DNA from: an uncultured Prevotella sp.
GTDB taxonomy: Bacteria; Bacteroidota; Bacteroidia; Bacteroidales; Bacteroidaceae
Assembly (NCBI GenBank): GCA_938028745.1
Contig: CALIZL010000052.1
Coordinates: 1 to 8,331, forward strand
DNA length: 8,331 nt
Direction of reading: 5' to 3'
Shown: one piece after another, positions 5,942 to 8,331 of the stretch
Layout of the letters: each line of letters begins with the position of its first letter
How positions within the stretch are numbered: position 1 is the stretch's first letter
The notes under the pieces: generated by a model
What the model saw: only the letters and a program-made list of their open reading frames with translations
What the model was told of the DNA's origin: nothing
Database searches by the model: none
Program-made: the position numbers and the translations under genes

Positions 5942-6964
5942 ATGAAGAATTTAGATTGGGCAGGTTTGAATTTTGGCTATATTCCAACCGACTACAACGT
6001 GCGGTGTTATTACCGCGATGGGAAATGGGGCGAGATAGAGACCTGCTCTGACGAGTATTTAAAGCTGCACATGGCGGCAACATGCCTACACTATGGGCAA
6101 GAAGCCTTCGAAGGATTGAAGGCTTATCGCTGTCCCGACGGCAAAGTGCGCGTGTTCAGAATGGGCGAGAATGCTGTCCGCCTGCAAGAAACGTGTAATG
6201 GCATCATGATGCCCACGGTTCCGGTAGCCCTTTTCGAAGAGATGGTAACCAAGGTGATACGCCTTAACCAAGAATATATACCCACTTACGAGAGCAAGGC
6301 CGCGCTATACATCCGCCCATTACTCATCGGCACCAGTGCCCAAGTGGGCGTTAAGCCAGCCGAAGAATACCTCTTCCTGATCTTCGTAACACCCGTTGGA
6401 CCTTACTTTAAGGGTGGCTTCTCAACCAATCCTTATGTCATCATACGTAACTTCGACCGTTCGGCACCTCTCGGAACGGGTATGTACAAGGTTGGGGGCA
6501 ACTATGCGGCCTCACTTCGTGCCAATGCCTTGGCTCACGAGAAGGGTTATGCCAGCGAGTTTTACCTCGATGCGAAAGAGAAAAAATATGTTGACGAGTG
6601 CGGAGCGGCCAACTTCTTCGCCATTAAAGGCAATACATACGTTACGCCTAAGTCAACGTCCATCTTGCCAAGCATCACCAACGACAGCTTGATGCAGTTG
6701 GCACGCGATTTGGGAATGGAGGTAGAACGTAGGCCCATTCCCGAAGAAGAGTTGTCTACCTTCGAAGAGGCTGGTGCATGCGGAACGGCTGCCGTAATCA
6801 GTCCTATCTCCTATCTCGACGACATGGAGACGGGTCAACGCTACACATTTAGTGCCGATGGTAAGCCAGGGCCTGTGTCTACGCGACTTTACAACCTGCT
6901 GCGCAACATACAATATGGTATCGAAGAAGATAAGCATGGGTGGACAACGGTTGTGATAGAGTAG
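5942..6964 (+). CDS. ilvE: Branched-chain amino acid aminotransferase
   Basis: A 340-residue PLP enzyme of fold type IV that interconverts leucine, isoleucine or valine with their 2-oxo acids using 2-oxoglutarate/glutamate, the last step of branched-chain amino acid synthesis in the cytoplasm. Visible features are YGQEAFEGLKAYR (51-63), LYIRP (122-126), the Schiff-base lysine Lys183 in GTGMYKVGGNYAAS (178-191), the conserved Glu219 in VDECGAANFF, and the phosphate-binding GTAAVISPI (281-289). Length and motif order fit the longer bacterial/eukaryotic-type BCAT subgroup, and nothing is missing. The ATG at 5942 follows an A-rich stretch (AAAATAAAATTAAAAC). It has its own promoter at 5821-5851 and a leader with a possible attenuator. 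No other ilv or leu gene is in the window, so it appears to be a stand-alone unit. Confidence 0.96.
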   Translation: MKNLDWAGLNFGYIPTDYNVRCYYRDGKWGEIETCSDEYLKLHMAATCLHYGQEAFEGLKAYRCPDGKVRVFRMGENAVRLQETCNGIMMPTVPVALFEEMVTKVIRLNQEYIPTYESKAALYIRPLLIGTSAQVGVKPAEEYLFLIFVTPVGPYFKGGFSTNPYVIIRNFDRSAPLGTGMYKVGGNYAASLRANALAHEKGYASEFYLDAKEKKYVDECGAANFFAIKGNTYVTPKSTSILPSITNDSLMQLARDLGMEVERRPIPEEELSTFEEAGACGTAAVISPISYLDDMETGQRYTFSADGKPGPVSTRLYNLLRNIQYGIEEDKHGWTTVVIE

Positions 6965-7050
6965 TGGCAGGCATTACAGGAAAGAAACAAACGAAGGTTA
7001 AAAAAGAGATAAAATAAAGCTGACAGGTTCAGTAACAAGGCATATTTTGA

Positions 7051-7101
7051 GCATGCTTGGAAGTGTGTTCGTTGCATAGTGATACACTCTTCCAAGTATG
7101 C
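7051..7101. promoter_or_regulatory. Strong inverted repeat between ilvE and trmB
   Basis: GCATGCTTGGAAG (7051-7063) pairs with CTTCCAAGTATGC (7089-7101) with one G·U. After one T-T mismatch, GTGT (7065-7068) pairs with ACAC (7084-7087). The stem thus has about 17 pairs in 18 positions, with a 15-base loop (7069-7083). It ends 34 bases before the trmB ATG. No T-run follows on either strand, so it is not an obvious intrinsic terminator. It may end or protect the ilvE transcript, or control trmB as a leader structure. A sequence TATTTTG (7043-7049), close to a -7 box, directly precedes it. Confidence 0.55.
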
Positions 7102-7135
7102 CACAACTGCGTTAAACCCATTTCACCCAATCAGT

Positions 7136-7906
7136 ATGAGCAAAGGAAAACTAGAAAAATTCGCCGAAATGGAAACGTTTAGCAACGTTTTCCAATATCC
7201 CTATTCAGTAATAGAGAGCGCGCCCTTCGCCATGCGTGGGCAATGGCGGCGCGATTACTTCCATAACGACAACCCCATTGTGCTTGAATTGGGTTGCGGA
7301 AAGGGCGAATATACCGTAGAATTGGCCAAACTATACCCCGAAATCAACTTTATTGGGGTGGACATAAAGGGTGCACGGATGTGGAAAGGCGCAAAAATGG
7401 CGTTGGAACAGGGGTTGAAAAATGTGGCTTTCTTGCGTACCAACATCGAGATTATCGACCGTTTCTTTGCCCCCGACGAGGTGCAGGAGTTGTGGTTGAC
7501 GTTCAGCGACCCGCAGATGAAGAATGTACACAAGCGACTTACAAGCACTTTCTTCCTCGAACGCTATCGCCGTTTCTTGGAAAACAAGGGTGTTGTGCAC
7601 CTCAAAACCGACTCGAACTTCCTTTTTACCTATACCACGCACGTGGTTTCGGCCAACAAACTCAACCTGTTGTTTCGCACCGAAGACCTTTATAACACGC
7701 CTGGTATCGACGACCAGACGGCTAAGATCCTGTCTATCCAAACCTATTATGAGAGTATGTGGATAGAACGAGGGCTTAACATCAGGTATATGAAGTTTGA
7801 ATTGCCCCACGAAGGCACGCTGATTGAACCCGATGTGGAAATTCCTCTCGACGAATATCGCAGCTATCATCGCAACAAACGAAGTTCGCTTGATGCTCGG
7901 AAATGA
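7136..7906 (+). CDS. trmB: tRNA (guanine-N7-)-methyltransferase
   Basis: A 256-residue SAM-dependent enzyme that methylates N7 of G46 in the variable loop of tRNAs. Visible features are the SAM-binding motif VLELGCGKGEYT (49-60), the acidic end of strand beta 2 in FIGVDIKG (72-79, Asp76), TFSDPQMKNVHKRL (122-135, corresponding to the family FPDPWPKKRHHKRR segment with Asp125), HLKTD (155-159), and the C-terminal ETxYE-like segment QTYYESMWIERG (202-213). Length is in the family's usual range. I chose the ATG at 7136 because MSKGKLEKFAEMETF is the natural N-terminus; an extension to a GTG at 7079 would run into the inverted repeat and adds 19 residues without family character. The neighbour ilvE is functionally unrelated. 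There is no Shine-Dalgarno sequence. Confidence 0.95.
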   Translation: MSKGKLEKFAEMETFSNVFQYPYSVIESAPFAMRGQWRRDYFHNDNPIVLELGCGKGEYTVELAKLYPEINFIGVDIKGARMWKGAKMALEQGLKNVAFLRTNIEIIDRFFAPDEVQELWLTFSDPQMKNVHKRLTSTFFLERYRRFLENKGVVHLKTDSNFLFTYTTHVVSANKLNLLFRTEDLYNTPGIDDQTAKILSIQTYYESMWIERGLNIRYMKFELPHEGTLIEPDVEIPLDEYRSYHRNKRSSLDARK

Positions 7907-7912
7907 TGTAAA

Positions 7913-8078
7913 ACGCCTCACCGTAGACGCTCTATAAAATGGGAATAGCCTCACACCAGTCCCTCTATAAGATGAGATGGGTGTTGAAAGTAGCCTCATA
8001 CCAGCCCCTCAATAAGATGAGATGGGTGTGAAAGTAGCCTCACAACAGTCCCTCTCCAAAGGGAGGGAGGAGTGATAT
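7913..8078. repeat. Tandem palindromic repeats of 44-45 bp (REP-like)
   Basis: Three units start with TAGCCTCA at 7946 (45 bp), 7991 (44 bp) and 8035 (about 44 bp); a shortened degenerate unit precedes them (7913-7945). Units 1 and 2 share ATAAGATGAGATGGGTGT and are nearly identical. Each can fold on itself: TCACACC or TCATACC near the left end pairs with GGTGT(T)GA near the right end. Unit 3 keeps a clear core stem, TCCCTC (8049-8054) with GAGGGA (8063-8068), and outer TCAC/GTGA. The array begins 7 bases after the trmB stop codon, a typical location for REP-type elements at 3' ends, and may stabilise or terminate the transcript. Confidence 0.85.
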
Positions 8079-8178
8079 GCTTTGCTGGTGTATCGCATTT
8101 TGGCATAAACCCAGCTTTTCAAAGTTTATTTTCTACCGACTTTTAAAGGCATTTGCGCCAACACTTATTTGTAGTTAG

Positions 8179-8201
8179 CGGAGTTCTCCGTCTTCTTTTT
8201 T
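8179..8201 (+). terminator. Candidate intrinsic terminator
   Basis: CGGAG (8179-8183) and CTCCG (8186-8190) form a short GC-rich hairpin (in practice four pairs around GTTC), followed by TCTTCTTTTTT (8191-8201). The T tract is good but the stem is short. It lies about 270 bases after trmB on the same strand and could end read-through from trmB. Confidence 0.4.
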
Positions 8202-8216
8202 GCCCAGTTTCACAAG

Positions 8217-8251
8217 TTGTTTGAAGTCACAAACAATCCTAATCTCTTAGG
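8217..8251. repeat. Two adjacent small inverted repeats
   Basis: TTGTTTG (8217-8223) and CAAACAA (8230-8236) form a perfect 7-bp stem around AAGTCA. One base later CCTAA (8238-8242) and TTAGG (8247-8251) form a perfect 5-bp stem around TCTC. The pair ends two bases before a series of direct repeats. Such clustering is seen at recombination sites, element ends and replication origins, but nothing here decides between these. Confidence 0.45.
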
Positions 8252-8253
8252 CC

Positions 8254-8331
8254 TATCCTCTAAAAAATGTAGGTTTGTTAGTGATTTATCCTCTAAAAGT
8301 GTAGCGATTGGCCATTTATATCCTCTAAAAA
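8254..8331. repeat. Direct repeats TATCCTCTAAAA, continuing past the window edge
   Basis: The core TATCCTCTAAAA starts at 8254, 8287 and 8319, spaced 33 and 32 bp. After the first two cores, TGTAG follows (at 8268 and 8300), so the conserved part is about 18 bases with a variable filler of about 15 bases. The third copy is cut by the end of the window, so the array probably continues. It contains no gene. On the other strand the core reads TTTTAGAGGATA. Confidence 0.75.

Noticed and set aside
7051..7101. Miniature inverted-repeat transposable element
   Set aside because: No target-site duplication is visible at the flanks and the arms enclose only about 15 bases; a plain hairpin explains it better.
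7079..7135. GTG start extending TrmB by 19 residues
   Set aside because: The extension lies partly in the inverted repeat and lacks family character; MSKGKLEKF at 7136 is the expected N-terminus.
7331..7999. 222-residue frame on the minus strand across trmB
   Set aside because: It is antisense to the clearly coding trmB and runs into the downstream repeats; it is a shadow of codon bias on the other strand.
8254..8331. CRISPR array at the window edge
   Set aside because: The conserved core is only about 12-18 bases, the intervals are too short to be a repeat plus spacer, and the core is AT-rich without dyad symmetry.

Overview
The window looks like a chromosomal segment of a Bacteroidales bacterium, most likely a Prevotella-type species. 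The evidence is protein style (the ilvE, trmB and ABC-permease sequences), a near-perfect Bacteroidetes promoter (TTG, 20 bases, TACCTTTG) upstream of ilvE, A-rich leaders instead of Shine-Dalgarno sequences at most starts, and large intergenic regions filled with short repeats. The genus is inferred from recognition only. All five supported genes lie on the + strand.

Positions 1-1286 hold no convincing gene. The striking feature is a tandem array of a 22-bp unit (442-639, nine units, the central ones nearly identical). Further on are a small 8-10 bp quasi-repeat (828-864) and an operator-like palindrome (889-910). Next comes an ABC transport module: one ATPase (1287-2000), a 7-TM permease with a large C-terminal periplasmic domain 14 bases downstream behind an unusually strong Shine-Dalgarno (2015-3703), and a full-length tandem paralog of that permease (3936-5642) after a 232-bp gap containing a hairpin. 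One ATPase with two permeases of the same family suggests a heterodimeric membrane part on an ATPase homodimer. Substrate and purpose cannot be read from the sequence.

Between this module and ilvE lie a long hairpin (5714-5756) and the ilvE promoter. The ilvE leader holds an 8-codon reading frame, MPLIVERQ, with consecutive Leu-Ile-Val codons. It is enclosed by a possible stem, so leader-peptide control by branched-chain amino acids is a testable idea. ilvE (5942-6964) encodes branched-chain aminotransferase. trmB (7136-7906), tRNA guanine-N7 methyltransferase, follows after a 171-bp gap with a strong 18-bp inverted repeat (7051-7101).

The last 425 bases have no gene. They hold about 3.5 tandem copies of a 44-45 bp palindromic REP-like unit (7913-8078), a weak terminator-like hairpin (8179-8201), two adjacent small palindromes (8217-8251), and a set of TATCCTCTAAAA repeats spaced 32-33 bp that runs off the window edge (8254-8331).

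The best candidates for something undescribed are the duplicated permease with its periplasmic domain, the ilvE leader mini-ORF, and the repeat families.
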